From Bryobacterales bacterium (GTDB lineage: Bacteria > Acidobacteriota > Terriglobia > Bryobacterales > Bryobacteraceae): DNA of 47,772 nt. Under the pieces are notes generated by a model, which saw only the letters and a program-made list of their open reading frames with translations, did not search any database and was not told where the DNA came from. The translations under genes and the position numbers were made by a program. Location of the stretch: the NCBI GenBank assembly GCA_003162425.1, contig PMOK01000050.1, positions 52,510-100,281 on the forward strand, written 5' to 3'. This document shows positions 17,107 to 25,876 of the stretch, piece by piece. Position 1 is the stretch's first letter; every line of letters begins with the position of its first letter.

Positions 17107-20100
17107 TTAGAACAAGAATTTCAAGCCCAACTGGAGAATGCGCGGATTATGCGCGCCGCCGGGCCGCATAAAGTTGTTGTTGGCCAGGCAGCTTGCATCG
17201 CCCGCATTAAAATCGGATCCCCCAAAACAACTGGTGCCGGTGTTGACGCCGCTCCACTGCGTATGGTTGAAGACGTTGAATCCTTCGGCCCGGAACTCGA
17301 AGGCCTTGTCCTCCCGGATCTCGAAGCGCTTGAAGAAGCCCATGTCGAAGTTGGTTCGCGGCGGGTTCTTCATGACATTGCGCTGCGAGGTGCCGAAGGT
17401 CAGACCTTCCGGCGCCGCAAATGCCGCCGGATTGAAGAGCAGCGGTCCGATGACGCCCTGAATGCCGGCCGGAACGTTGGGCGCTGAATAGGGATTGCCG
17501 ACAATATCCAGATACGAACCCGCTCCCGTACCGTTGCCTACGCCGGCATTGAAAAGTCCATCGCTGAGGCTGAAGGGAGTGCCGGTCTGAAACGTGGTAA
17601 GTCCGGAAAGCTCCCAGCCGCCGAGCAGCGTATGCGCCCAGCCTTTCTGAGTGAAAAAGGGAAGGTCGTAGACATAGCCGAGATTCAGGATGTGACGCTG
17701 ATCGAAATTCGAGCTGGCCCAGGTGCGGCGCAGATTGTAAGAGTCGACGAAGTTTCCATCGTAGCGGTCCGAGGAATCATCGAGTGAATGGCTATAGGTG
17801 TATGCCAGGTCAAAATTCAGCCGGCCTACGTGACGGTGAACCGCGACTTGCAGCGAGTTGTAGCTGGAATTGGCCTGCGGTTCGAGTGAAGTAATCGTGC
17901 CGTATCCCCGGTAAGGCCGGTATTGATCCGGAGACGATCCGCAGGCAACAGCAAACTGGGCCGAGGGAGGACCGGTGGGTACGACACCGTTGACAGTGCC
18001 ATTGTTACAGTCCGCTTGCGTCATCGCCTGGCCCGGCTGATAAGGGTTCTGCGCCTGAGTGATTGGTAAGAGCTGATTGATGTCGCGCTGTAATGACAGA
18101 TGCGTGCCTTTGCTGCCCACGTACGCAACCGTCATCACCGTGCCATTCACAATCTGACGCTGGACGTTCAGATTCCATTGCTGCACGTAAGGCCAAACGG
18201 CCTGTCTCGGAATCGAATTCACGCCCAAAGGAAACGCCACGCCGCCTCCGCCAATATTGGTGTAGCCCACGACGTTGTACTGCGTTGAACTGAGCACATA
18301 GGGCGGGGTCCCTTCAAGGGATTCCGTGTTGCCCTCATTGCCATTGGTGTGCTCGAAGAAGATTCCGTATCCGCCACGAATGGCAGTCTTGCCATCGCCG
18401 AAAGGATCGTAAGCGAAACCGATCCGCGGAGCTGGGTTGAAGAGATGGCCCTTCATGCAGCCTGCCGGGACGCCGCCCACACCGCACTGCATCAAGCCGG
18501 TAAAAGGATTTCCGCTTCCGGGGATAATCGCGCCGGATTGGCCCGTTACCGTACCGTTGATATCAATCTGAGGCGCCGAAACCAGGCTGTAAGAAGCTGG
18601 ATCGAAATTGTATGCCTGCTTGAGCTTCTCCCTGTAGGTGCCGAACAGGCTCAGGCGGAGTCCCAAATTCAGCGTGAGTTTCTTGTTCACGCGCCAGTCA
18701 TCCTGAACATAAGGCTCCACGATCTTGTAGCGGTTATAGTATTTCGTCTGCCGGTTGGTCTGCGAGAATGAACCGATCTGGCCGGTCAGCATGTCCGCGA
18801 AAGCATTCCCAGTAGTTACTGGGGAGGTGTTGTCGAAACCGAGGATGCCCTGGACGTAAGGACTGTTCTGTTCGTTCTTTTGGGCGGCCGCGAAATAGAC
18901 GCCGATGTACAGGTTGTGATCGCCGATGATCTTACTGATCTGATCCTTGTAGGTGTAGGTGGGATTCGCATTGTTCCAGGGAAAGTATCCGGTGTCGAGC
19001 GAGAAGCCGCCGGTGTCGTAATTGATACCGCCTGAAACCCCAACCGCCGGCATCTTGCCGCCAAAACCGTTGTCGAACAAACCGGTCATGGTCATGCTGG
19101 AGGGGCGCTGTACGGGCCCCAGCGCGTTCAAGAAGATGTGGTCGGTGGTGTAGCTGAACATGAATTCGTTGAGCAACGTGGGCGAAATGTTGGCCGTGAG
19201 ATTGGCAACCATGCTGACGCCGGGTCCAACGAAATTGGTCTGGACGGTGGGGAAGGAAGCGCCGTTGCCCCAGGTGGGAGTAGGCTGAATCTGGCTCCAG
19301 GAATCATGTGTGAACCGCACGAACATACGCAGCTTTTCGCTGAAGTTTTCGTCGACGCGGAATAGCTCCTCGCGCCAATGGGTGGGCAGAGCCGGTGCGG
19401 CATTGTAATAGTTATTCGGCTGGTTGGCCGCCGGGAGCAACGTCAACAGATTCTGCGCGTTGATATCCACCGGGACGGTATTATTCGGAAAGTAGACGCC
19501 GGTAGCGGAATTGACGGGGCAATCCGGAAATCCTGTCTTGTTTACGACTGATCCAGCCGCGGGACAAACATCGGAAAAGTTGCCTTGACGCTCCGCGGCG
19601 GAGGGGACCTGTTGATTAAACGTCCCGCCAGGTACGATCTCCCTGCGCCACTCCTCGGAAAAGAAGAAGAAAGTCTTGTCCTTGTTCCGATTGTAGACTT
19701 TGGGAATATAAACGGGACCGCCGATGGTGTATCCGAAGTCATTCTTCTTGTACTCGGGCACCGTGTCCTGGAAGAAGTTCCGGGCGTTGAAATCGTCGTT
19801 ACGTAGGAACTCGAACAGATCGCCATGAAACGCTTTGGTGCCGGACTTGGTGACTGTTTCAATAGTGCCGGAAGCGTTGCGGCCGTACTGAGCGCCGTAA
19901 TTGGAGGTAAGAACCCGGACTTCGGCGATGGAGTCGATATTGGGATAGACGTTTAAGGTGCCATTGCTGCCATTGTCCATATTGTCGCCACCATCGATTT
20001 CCCAGTTGTTGTATTCCGTGCGGCCGCCGTTAATGCTCATGGATACGTTGCCGGCCACACCCACCGTACCCTCATCCTGGCCGGTCTGATTGCTGACGCC

Positions 20101-20571
20101 GGGCATGAGCGTCACCAGTTGTGTGAAGTTGCGGCCGTTGAGGACGATTTGGCTGATTTCCTTGCCGGTGACGACGCCGGACATTTCCGACGATTGAGTT
20201 TCCACCTGCGCCACCTGCGACCCCTGGACCGTGATTTCGCTCGTCACCGCGCCGAGTTGCAGCACCGCATCGACGCGCGCCTTCTGCGCCACCTGCAGGA
20301 TGATCCCGGTGGCTTCATACTTCTGGAAACCTTTCGCGGTGATGGATAAGTCGAAAGTGCCGGTGGGGAGACCCGCTAACAGGTAATCCCCTCCCGAGTT
20401 CGTGGTGGTTTTCAGCGAGATTCCCTTTTGGGAATCGCTGAGGATAACCTGCGCGCCGGGTATCAAGGCCCCCGTGGCATCCCGTACGGTGCCTGTAATG
20501 GAGCCGCTGTTCTGTGCCACGGCAGCCGTAGCCAGACAGACCAACACTAACAACGCCATTTTGATAGACAT
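17107..20571 (-). CDS. Oar-like TonB-dependent receptor with carboxypeptidase-regulatory domain
   Basis: An outer-membrane protein of 1154 residues. Signal peptide at 1-19. A carboxypeptidase-regulatory-like beta-sandwich (about 22-100; SITGTVRDATGALIPGAQVIL) is followed by a plug-like domain (QIVLNGRNFTQLVTLMPGV, then SINGGRTEYNNWEIDGGDNMD) and a large beta-barrel ending in the terminal phenylalanine LGLKFLF expected by the BAM complex. Acidobacteria carry many such Oar-type receptors, proposed to import oligosaccharides or other large substrates with TonB energy; no TonB box was identified with certainty. Start ATG with AAGGGA upstream. No ligand-binding lipoprotein lies beside it, but the nearby secreted hydrolase at 13838 suggests polysaccharide use; the IS110 copy now separates them. 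Confidence 0.93.
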   Translation of the reverse strand: MSIKMALLVLVCLATAAVAQNSGSITGTVRDATGALIPGAQVILSDSQKGISLKTTTNSGGDYLLAGLPTGTFDLSITAKGFQKYEATGIILQVAQKARVDAVLQLGAVTSEITVQGSQVAQVETQSSEMSGVVTGKEISQIVLNGRNFTQLVTLMPGVSNQTGQDEGTVGVAGNVSMSINGGRTEYNNWEIDGGDNMDNGSNGTLNVYPNIDSIAEVRVLTSNYGAQYGRNASGTIETVTKSGTKAFHGDLFEFLRNDDFNARNFFQDTVPEYKKNDFGYTIGGPVYIPKVYNRNKDKTFFFFSEEWRREIVPGGTFNQQVPSAAERQGNFSDVCPAAGSVVNKTGFPDCPVNSATGVYFPNNTVPVDINAQNLLTLLPAANQPNNYYNAAPALPTHWREELFRVDENFSEKLRMFVRFTHDSWSQIQPTPTWGNGASFPTVQTNFVGPGVSMVANLTANISPTLLNEFMFSYTTDHIFLNALGPVQRPSSMTMTGLFDNGFGGKMPAVGVSGGINYDTGGFSLDTGYFPWNNANPTYTYKDQISKIIGDHNLYIGVYFAAAQKNEQNSPYVQGILGFDNTSPVTTGNAFADMLTGQIGSFSQTNRQTKYYNRYKIVEPYVQDDWRVNKKLTLNLGLRLSLFGTYREKLKQAYNFDPASYSLVSAPQIDINGTVTGQSGAIIPGSGNPFTGLMQCGVGGVPAGCMKGHLFNPAPRIGFAYDPFGDGKTAIRGGYGIFFEHTNGNEGNTESLEGTPPYVLSSTQYNVVGYTNIGGGGVAFPLGVNSIPRQAVWPYVQQWNLNVQRQIVNGTVMTVAYVGSKGTHLSLQRDINQLLPITQAQNPYQPGQAMTQADCNNGTVNGVVPTGPPSAQFAVACGSSPDQYRPYRGYGTITSLEPQANSSYNSLQVAVHRHVGRLNFDLAYTYSHSLDDSSDRYDGNFVDSYNLRRTWASSNFDQRHILNLGYVYDLPFFTQKGWAHTLLGGWELSGLTTFQTGTPFSLSDGLFNAGVGNGTGAGSYLDIVGNPYSAPNVPAGIQGVIGPLLFNPAAFAAPEGLTFGTSQRNVMKNPPRTNFDMGFFKRFEIREDKAFEFRAEGFNVFNHTQWSGVNTGTSCFGGSDFNAGDASCLANNNFMRPGGAHNPRILQLGLKFLF

Positions 20572-20669
20572 CTTTAGTCCCTTTCCCTACAAACCGGTTT
20601 TCGCTATCTTACGGCGAAACTATTTGGCGGTCAAGTAGATGTTGCTGGTTGTTGCTGGTTGTGTCGCCG

Positions 20670-20730
20670 CCTACGCCCGACATGCGCGCGCCACGTCTTC
20701 GCAAACTCCCTGAACGCCAGCGGCTTCCCC
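20670..20730 (-). pseudogene. 3'-end relic of a cation exchanger gene
   Basis: These 61 nt align base for base, with roughly ten mismatches, to 20929-20990, the 3' end of the intact exchanger gene. The encoded peptide GKPLAFREFAKTWRAH compares with RKPLAFTEFAKMWRAH in the intact copy. No other part of a second exchanger is left, so it is the tail of a deleted tandem duplicate. The rest of the 20572-20929 gap holds a GTTGCTGGTT tandem pair at 20641-20660 and otherwise nothing recognised. Confidence 0.65.
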
Positions 20731-20929
20731 AATCCAATCGAGATGGCCGGCGGCCTGGCTGCCTGGGATGCCGCGAAACTGCCGGTGGTTTTGGAAGCCT
20801 GCCTGTGGCCGGCTGAATGGTTGAGTTGACATTGTATCGCCTTGTTACTCGGGCCTTCATTAGTTGCAGCGCCGGAGCTGTTATACAGTACGTTTGGGGG
20901 TATCGAAGTAATATGCGTTCGGCATCCTC

Positions 20930-22156
20930 CTACGCCCGCACGTGCGCGCGCCACATCTTCGCAAATTCCGTGAACGCTAGCGGTTTCCGTTGGCCCAGCA
21001 ACAGCCGCAGCAGTTCCCATCCCGCCCATATAAAATATGTCACCGTCATCCACCAGCGGATTTGCTGAGCCACCATGCCCCAGAACGGAACATCAGGATT
21101 AATAGCAGAAAAGACAAACTGCACGAACCACAAAACGAACAGCGCGGCTGCTTCCCACCACGCCAGCTCCATGTTCACCAGGAACAGCATGCCTACCAGT
21201 TGCTGGCCGATGGTCATCAGCACTTCGAGTTTCTGTTGTCCATCGAGGGGAATCGAAGTGAGCCTTCCGATGCTGAGCGAAAGCACCACCGGCAACATCG
21301 CTACCAGCAGCGTCCACTGATTGATGTTGCTCGAAACCAGATTCATTAGCGCCATCGGGGCTCGATGGACTGTGCGGGCCCAGTAAAAAGTGGAGAGCCC
21401 CTCCGGAAATTCGGAGACGAACGGCGCCACCCATTGGACGAAGATGAAGGTGGGGATGCCGAGCCGCGTGGAGATTGCGAACAGGCTGCCGAGAAACGGT
21501 TCGGCGCTCAGGTAGATCAGTAAGCCGCCCGCTACGAAGAGTCCTCCGATGAGCGCAATTCGTCGCGTGCGCGGCGAGAGCACGATGGCGCGCGGAATGC
21601 GTTCCAGATCGTCGATGCCCTCCTCTTCCTGCGGCGGCATTTTGCCGAGGACGGCCAGATAGGCGGCATAAATTGCCGTCAAAATCACGGCGTCCACCAG
21701 GTGCAGCGATCCCTTCAGAACGACGACGGTGATGTAAATGAGCGGAACCAACAACCCCAGCACTTGGACGCTGTGCTCGCCATCGAGCGAGATCCGCTGC
21801 ATGGGCTTGCCCTCTCGTTTTCGATACACAAAGGCCGCGGAAAAGTAGATCATCGGCCAGCCGAGTCCGGTAAGCAGCCGCAATGCGCCGGTGAGGCTCG
21901 CGAACAGAAATGGGACCTGCTGACGCCATGCGAATACGGCTTCCATGGCGAATTCAGGGAGGGTTTGCATCCATGCCAGGATCGCGAGCGCGAAGCCTTG
22001 CGCGATGAAGAACTGCGCCGATTCCGCGGCCCAGGCGATGATCATCGCGGCGATCAGGATGCCCGGAGCGGCCCACAGGATGGTCTGTGGACTGGATTCC
22101 TGAAGCGTGGGCGCAGCCGCAAACAAGAAGAGGGCGCCGAGTGAGATCGCTTTCAC
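20930..22156 (-). CDS. sodium/calcium exchanger-type membrane protein
   Basis: A 408-residue polytopic inner-membrane protein with the two-repeat layout of the Na+/Ca2+ exchanger superfamily. The first alpha-repeat carries WMQTLPEFAMEAVFA (about residues 62-76) and the second WVAPFVSEFPEGLSTFYWA (about 252-270), each with the Pro-Glu pair that coordinates the cation. An acidic cytoplasmic loop, MPPQEEEGIDDLERIPRA, separates the halves. It probably moves Ca2+ or another cation against Na+ or H+, but the ions cannot be read from sequence. Start GTG 22156. Monocistronic as far as can be seen; a relic of a duplicate lies just downstream. Confidence 0.85.
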   Translation of the reverse strand: MKAISLGALFLFAAAPTLQESSPQTILWAAPGILIAAMIIAWAAESAQFFIAQGFALAILAWMQTLPEFAMEAVFAWRQQVPFLFASLTGALRLLTGLGWPMIYFSAAFVYRKREGKPMQRISLDGEHSVQVLGLLVPLIYITVVVLKGSLHLVDAVILTAIYAAYLAVLGKMPPQEEEGIDDLERIPRAIVLSPRTRRIALIGGLFVAGGLLIYLSAEPFLGSLFAISTRLGIPTFIFVQWVAPFVSEFPEGLSTFYWARTVHRAPMALMNLVSSNINQWTLLVAMLPVVLSLSIGRLTSIPLDGQQKLEVLMTIGQQLVGMLFLVNMELAWWEAAALFVLWFVQFVFSAINPDVPFWGMVAQQIRWWMTVTYFIWAGWELLRLLLGQRKPLAFTEFAKMWRAHVRA

Positions 22157-22544
22157 GACCTATTGAACCTAACCGGAAAGCGTTGTTCAAGCGGGGTGCC
22201 GATAAACCACATGGTACAACGATTGTATGCCCGACAGTCATTTACGGATGTTGCCATTGAAAACACAGGGCATGTAGCAATCCGTGGTTCGGGACTTTCT
22301 CGGAAAGCAGTGGTTTTCTCGGGAGTATTCCGGGGGCACCACTAAGGCCAGAGCACTCCAACAAAGTTCAGATAATTAAGGCCACGTAAGTCCCTCCTAC
22401 AGGATCTTTCGCGGCCCTCTGGAACGGCGCGCACGGCCTTATAGGGAGACGATCGACTAGCAGATCCTCAAGCACGGCAGTTTTACGAGCAGCCTAGCGG
22501 GTTCGTCCTGCCGGGCAGTTTTTCATTAAAGGGTAAAACAAACG
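22157..22544. other. gene-free stretch at the edge of the accessory zone
   Basis: No coding region, RNA or clear promoter was recognised. It separates the exchanger from the phage/plasmid-like set that starts after the terminator at 22545. Near 22509 there is a small CTGC/GCAG stem followed by five T. An integration boundary could lie here, but I found no direct-repeat pair to define one. Confidence 0.4.
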
Positions 22545-22575
22545 AAAGCCGCCTCCGGCGAAGGGGCGGCTTTTT
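22545..22575 (+). terminator. rho-independent terminator
   Basis: AAAGCCGCC (22545-22553) pairs with GGCGGCTTT (22565-22573), with an 11-nt loop and a T-tract. The flanking A's make it usable in both directions. It precedes the accessory gene set and insulates it from upstream transcription. Confidence 0.85.
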
Positions 22576-22622
22576 CATTTCCAAACGCTCGGCAGTGATC
22601 CCGAACAGAAAGGACGAAAGGA

Positions 22623-22904
22623 TTGAACAACTCCATTTTGCGACCAAGGCGCAAGCCGCGTCAACTGCTGCCGCATAAGGCGGTGTGTTTGTACTGGGAG
22701 CTCATTAAGTGGCACGTCGAAGCAAACCGCCGCGGCGCGCAATTGATTCTCGAAGATCCCGGGCGAGTCGGAGGATTATACGCTGGCTTGGTGCGCTGGG
22801 CCAATGTGGTCACGGTCCAAGTCAGCGATGAACAGCCCGTTTTCGTTCCCGATGTAAAGGATGGGTGCGGGCATGGGGCGCAAGAGGGAGGAGGTCGTCC
22901 ATGA
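22623..22904 (+). CDS. hypothetical protein upstream of DUF3854 gene
   Basis: 93 residues, not recognised. It opens with a basic stretch (RPRRKPRQLLPHKAV) and has a hydrophilic middle. Start TTG with AAAGGA (22609-22614) 8 nt upstream. Its stop overlaps the ATG of the next gene (ATGA at 22901), so the pair is translationally coupled. That and the terminator just upstream make it a plausible first gene of a small mobile-element operon. No function can be assigned. Confidence 0.55.
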   Translation: MNNSILRPRRKPRQLLPHKAVCLYWELIKWHVEANRRGAQLILEDPGRVGGLYAGLVRWANVVTVQVSDEQPVFVPDVKDGCGHGAQEGGGRP

Positions 22905-23536
22905 TCCACATTCCTGGTGACGAACTACAATCTGCCGACTATCGGAGCCTGGAGGCGCGCTGGATCAGCCGCGAGCTTGCGGACGTTGCGAGAATCCGGC
23001 GCGTTGACTCCGACACAGGGAAGCTCCTCGTTGGGCGCCGCGATCATAGCGATTACGCGGGATTGGCTATTCCGTACTTCCTGCCGGGAGAATCCCACGT
23101 TCGCGAGTGGCGACTACGTCGTGATCACCCGGACATCGAATACAAGGACGGCAAACCGAAGGAGCGAGGCAAGTATCTGTCGGCACCCGGCCGGAAGAAC
23201 CTGATTTACTTCGTTCCAGGCGTTTCCATGGATTTGGCCAAGGCGGTCGCCACCCCGGTGATTGTGACCGAAGGAGAGTTCAAGACCCTGGCACTCTGGC
23301 GTCTCGCGAACTATGAATCGACTACTTCCCGATTCCTGCCGATCGGGTTGGGAGGCGTTTGGAACTGGCGCGGTACGGTCGGCAAGACCCACGGCCCGAA
23401 CGGCGACCGCAGGGACGTCAAGGGAGCGATCCCAGACCTCGACCTCGTCGTTTGGGAGGGTCGTCGAGTGTTCATCGCGTTTGATGCAGACGCTGAGAAG
23501 AACGAGATGGTTGAGGCCGCCAGAGGCCTACGCTGA
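22901..23536 (+). CDS. DUF3854 (TOPRIM-like) protein, 3'-truncated
   Basis: 211 residues from ATG 22901 (GGGAGGAGG upstream). The C-terminal half matches the DUF3854 domain of phage and plasmid replication proteins: VIVTEGEFKTLALW (the TOPRIM glutamate), FLPIGLGGVWNWRG and VFIAFDADAEKNEMV (the D-x-D pair). These domains, usually fused to or beside primase/helicase modules, are thought to act in replication initiation. The coding frame stops at LR just after the DxD helix, while the family normally continues, and the adjacent bases belong to a different gene (small-terminase-like). So the 3' end appears cut off by a deletion junction near 23525. No helicase or replication origin was seen. Confidence 0.75.
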   Translation: MIHIPGDELQSADYRSLEARWISRELADVARIRRVDSDTGKLLVGRRDHSDYAGLAIPYFLPGESHVREWRLRRDHPDIEYKDGKPKERGKYLSAPGRKNLIYFVPGVSMDLAKAVATPVIVTEGEFKTLALWRLANYESTTSRFLPIGLGGVWNWRGTVGKTHGPNGDRRDVKGAIPDLDLVVWEGRRVFIAFDADAEKNEMVEAARGLR

Positions 23537-23543
23537 AACTGGC

Positions 23544-24039
23544 ATGGTCAGCCGAGCTGCACGTTGGGCAAAACTTGAGCGGTCGGTTCACGCGGCGTGG
23601 ATGAAGTCGGATCCGAGCTATCCGCAGCGCTTCAAAGAAGCCAGCGACAAGTTCACGCAAAAGGTAGAGGATACGCTCCATCTGGTTGGCGTCCATGGCA
23701 TTGAGCGGCCGATTCTCTATAAGGGGTAGGCAGGTTTACATCGAGGGAAAACCGCTATTCGAGAATCGGCGGGCTGAGCAGGTGCTGCTGCGGATCGCGG
23801 AAGCCAGGATGCCTGAGAAGTACAAGCCGCGCGTTGAGCAGACGAACTTGCTCGACCTTGACCCGGATAAGCTTTCGCCTGAGATCCTGGACAAGCTCGC
23901 TGAGCACTTGATAAACAAAGCTTTGGCCGGCAAACCGCCCGAAATGATCGAGGAGGCGCGTAAGCGGATTGAGGCCGGCGAGACGGTCACCATTGAGGAA
24001 CTGGAGCGCGTGACGAAACCGGAGGAGCCGAAGGAATGA
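23544..24039 (+). pseudogene. phage small-terminase-like protein, frameshifted
   Basis: Reading two frames as one protein gives about 165 residues. The first part has a helix-turn-helix like homeodomain-type small terminases (AETGMVSRAARWAKLERSVH, WMKSDPSYPQRFKEA). The second frame, from about 23729, continues GRQVYIEGKPLFENRRAEQ, LLRIAEARMPEKYK and then a conserved tail, LDPDKLSPEILDKLAEHLIN. One extra base near 23729 (GGGTAGG) separates ERPILYKG from RQVYIEG, a break that falls inside the usual K-G-R/K-Q-V-Y motif. The tail module recurs at about 25475-25714 and in the gene at 45845. Small terminases bind phage DNA for packaging; no large terminase is present. Stop overlaps the next ATG (ATGA). 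Confidence 0.65.
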
Positions 24040-24164
24040 TCGACGTTCCACTGGTGATTGGCGGTGCGTGCTGGCTGTACGTCATCATGGACTCCTTTTC
24101 GGCTCTGGAGGAAGTGGCGATGAGCACGCTGGTGGTTCTCGATAAGGGCAAGCCCGAGTATTGA
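24036..24164 (+). CDS. small 42-residue protein coupled to terminase-like gene
   Basis: A short frame of 42 codons beginning MIDVPLVIGGACWLYVIMDS and ending LDKGKPEY. The ATG overlaps the stop of the gene before (ATGA at 24036), the usual arrangement of translational coupling, and AAGGA lies just upstream. One hydrophobic segment (about 5-18) suggests membrane association. No family recognised. Confidence 0.45.
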   Translation: MIDVPLVIGGACWLYVIMDSFSALEEVAMSTLVVLDKGKPEY

Positions 24165-24356
24165 CGATCAGTTCCACTCAGGACGCCGGGGATTCGCCCA
24201 GTGACCGGAACTCGTCCTTTCCGCTGACGACCACGCCTCTTGCGTTCCATCCCAGTTCCGCTCGTATGCTCGTTGGACAGTGACGCAGTGTCAGACCGCA
24301 GCGCCGCCTCTTTGACTGGTTGGCTCCGAACCATGCAACAACAGGTCGCTGTGAAT

Positions 24357-24399
24357 CCGCCGCATTCGACCATGACGATTTCATCTTCGAACTGAAGAT
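24357..24399 (+). pseudogene. ATP-dependent DNA ligase 5'-fragment, relic 1
   Basis: 43 nt nearly identical (four mismatches) to 28831-28873. Both encode A-F-D-H-D-D-F-I-F-E-L-K, the start of the adenylation domain of bacterial ATP-dependent DNA ligases. Here the frame loses homology directly after the lysine. Only this scrap of the gene is left. The surrounding 24165-24589 has no other gene that I can support. Confidence 0.55.
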
Positions 24400-24589
24400 A
24401 GCCAGCGTCGCTACGCTCCGAGGGGGTTCGGGTACACCCATTTCAGATCCGCTGGCGCGTAGCTGGTGGTGCCATCTGACCATACTGGTTCTTCTGAGCA
24501 ATGGCTCTTTTCGTAATGTACGAGCGCTTTCAAACCCTTGGCTACGGCCACTTGCATGCATTTGTGGATGGTGAAGTTTGGAGGATGTC

Positions 24590-25018
24590 ATGAAAAACAG
24601 ATTGTTGAGTTTAATTAAGAAAGCGGTCGCTCCGGTAGCTCTTGTCGCTGCCATGGCGGCTTTCAGTCCAGTGCCAGTGGTGGCAGCGAATCGCGGCGGC
24701 GGATTCAGCGGCGGCCATGCGGGAGGATTTAGCGGTGGACACTCCTATGCCGCACCAAACCGTGGGAACTTCGGTGGACGTTCCTTCTCTGCGCCACGTG
24801 GGAACTTCAGCGGAAACTTCAATCGCGGGAATGTCTATGGGGGTGCCTATTACGGTGGTCGCGGGTATTACGGCGGCCGGGGATATGGCCCAGGGTTTGG
24901 ATTCGGTGTCGGCGTGTATCCGTCGTATGGTTATTCTGCGCCGGTGTGCAGTCCTGCGGGATTCTATGACCGGTTTGGGGTCTGGCACTTCTATCCGGGG
25001 TGTGCGGTTCCGTATTGA
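24590..25018 (+). CDS. secreted glycine-rich protein
   Basis: 142 residues from ATG 24590 (GGAGG at 24580-24584, spacing 5). Signal peptide at about 1-32 ending VVAANRG. The mature part is low-complexity and rich in Gly, Tyr, Asn, Phe and Arg: GGGFSGGHAGGFSGGHS, RGNFGGRSF, GGAYYGGRGYYGGRGYGPG. It ends with a small region holding two cysteines (APVCSPAGFYDRFGVWHFYPGCAVPY), a tail typical of these small envelope proteins. Likely exported to the periplasm or surface. Function unknown. Confidence 0.75.
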   Translation: MKNRLLSLIKKAVAPVALVAAMAAFSPVPVVAANRGGGFSGGHAGGFSGGHSYAAPNRGNFGGRSFSAPRGNFSGNFNRGNVYGGAYYGGRGYYGGRGYGPGFGFGVGVYPSYGYSAPVCSPAGFYDRFGVWHFYPGCAVPY

Positions 25019-25029
25019 GTGTGATCTCC

Positions 25030-25124
25030 TTCTAGAGGAACCGATGGGCGAGGTGGCCCGCGCGCTAGAAGTGAATCCGAACGTGCTGCACCGCTGGCGG
25101 CGTGAGTTCCGCCAGGGGCAGCAA
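25030..25124 (+). pseudogene. IS3-type orfA (HTH) fragment
   Basis: The frame around ATG 25044 reads MGEVARALEVNPNVLHRWRREF, the helix-turn-helix of the small OrfA protein in IS3-family elements. Neither the first 40 residues nor an orfB (DDE) frame is present. It abuts an integrase stub on the other strand. Confidence 0.65.
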
Positions 25125-25184
25125 CGTGTTTCCAGGCTCATGGGAAGCAACACACTGGTCGGAAGGCCGAATCACCACAACAGA

Positions 25185-25370
25185 ACGGTTGAACGTAAGT
25201 CGAGGCTCACTGCAGTACCAGGCGATAAACCGGCCGATCGCGTATTCATAGCTCCGCCGTGAGTGTTCAGAAGCGAGCGTATTGAGCACGGCCGTCTTGG
25301 ATTGTTCCAGTTCAGGGATGGTGACGGTTGCGGGGCGAGTTGTGAACTTGTGCTGCGTTTTGGGGGACAT
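25185..25370 (-). pseudogene. tyrosine recombinase N-terminal stub
   Basis: From ATG 25370 (AAAGGAG 8 nt upstream) the frame reads MSPKTQHKFTTRPATVTIPE then LEQSKTAVLNTLASEHSRRS and YEYAIGRFIAWYCSEPRLTF, the N-terminal core-binding (SAM-like) domain of phage-type integrases. Similarity stops near 25185, next to the IS3 orfA fragment, and the catalytic domain (R-H-R-Y) is absent. An integrase of a lost mobile element. Confidence 0.65.
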
Positions 25371-25474
25371 AGGAACGGCTCCTTTTGCGCCGTGTCCGAA
25401 GTTTCCACCTCGGGTAAGCTCAGCAACCAATCAACCATCATCGCCGTTTTGCTTTATCGATTTCCTCTCGGGCG

Positions 25475-25714
25475 TGCGGATCGACCTGCAAGCGATTCCC
25501 GGAGAAGTGAGATCGGCGCGTCGAGCAGATCAACTTGATGGACATCGATCCGGATAAGCTGACGCCGGCCCAACTCGACAAGATAGCGGAGCACCTGATC
25601 CAGAAGGCATTGGCGGGCAAACCCGAAGCTATGGTAGCGGAAGCACGGCGCCGTTTGGAAGCTGGGGAGACGGTGACGGTGGAAGCGATTGAGACAACGT
25701 CGGAAGCAACCTAG
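25475..25714 (+). pseudogene. terminase-like tail module, decayed copy
   Basis: The last 68 codons (about 25511-25714) read VEQINLMDIDPDKLTPAQLD, KIAEHLIQKALAGKPEAMVA and EARRRLEAGETVTVEAIETT, closely matching the C-terminal module of the gene at 23544-24039. An in-frame TGA at 25508-25510, where the other copy has tyrosine, and one inserted base just before it interrupt the upstream homology (GTGCGGATCG at about 25475). No start codon is left. Confidence 0.65.
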
Positions 25715-25876
25715 TTTCAAGCAGACGACGCCCCTTTGCTGCGCTTCAGCCGCTCCCCAGCGACGGGTAATCGAAATTCAACACTGATATACCGCTTCAC
25801 CAGCGGTTCGGCCCATTACTTCCCAGCCATGCAGCATCAACAGGTCGAATATAAAAAAGTGCAGCCTGCGCACTCC

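Noticed and set aside
24178..24654. A 158-codon minus-strand frame opposite the ligase relic
   Set aside because: It overlaps the start of the glycine-rich protein gene and shows no protein-like pattern.
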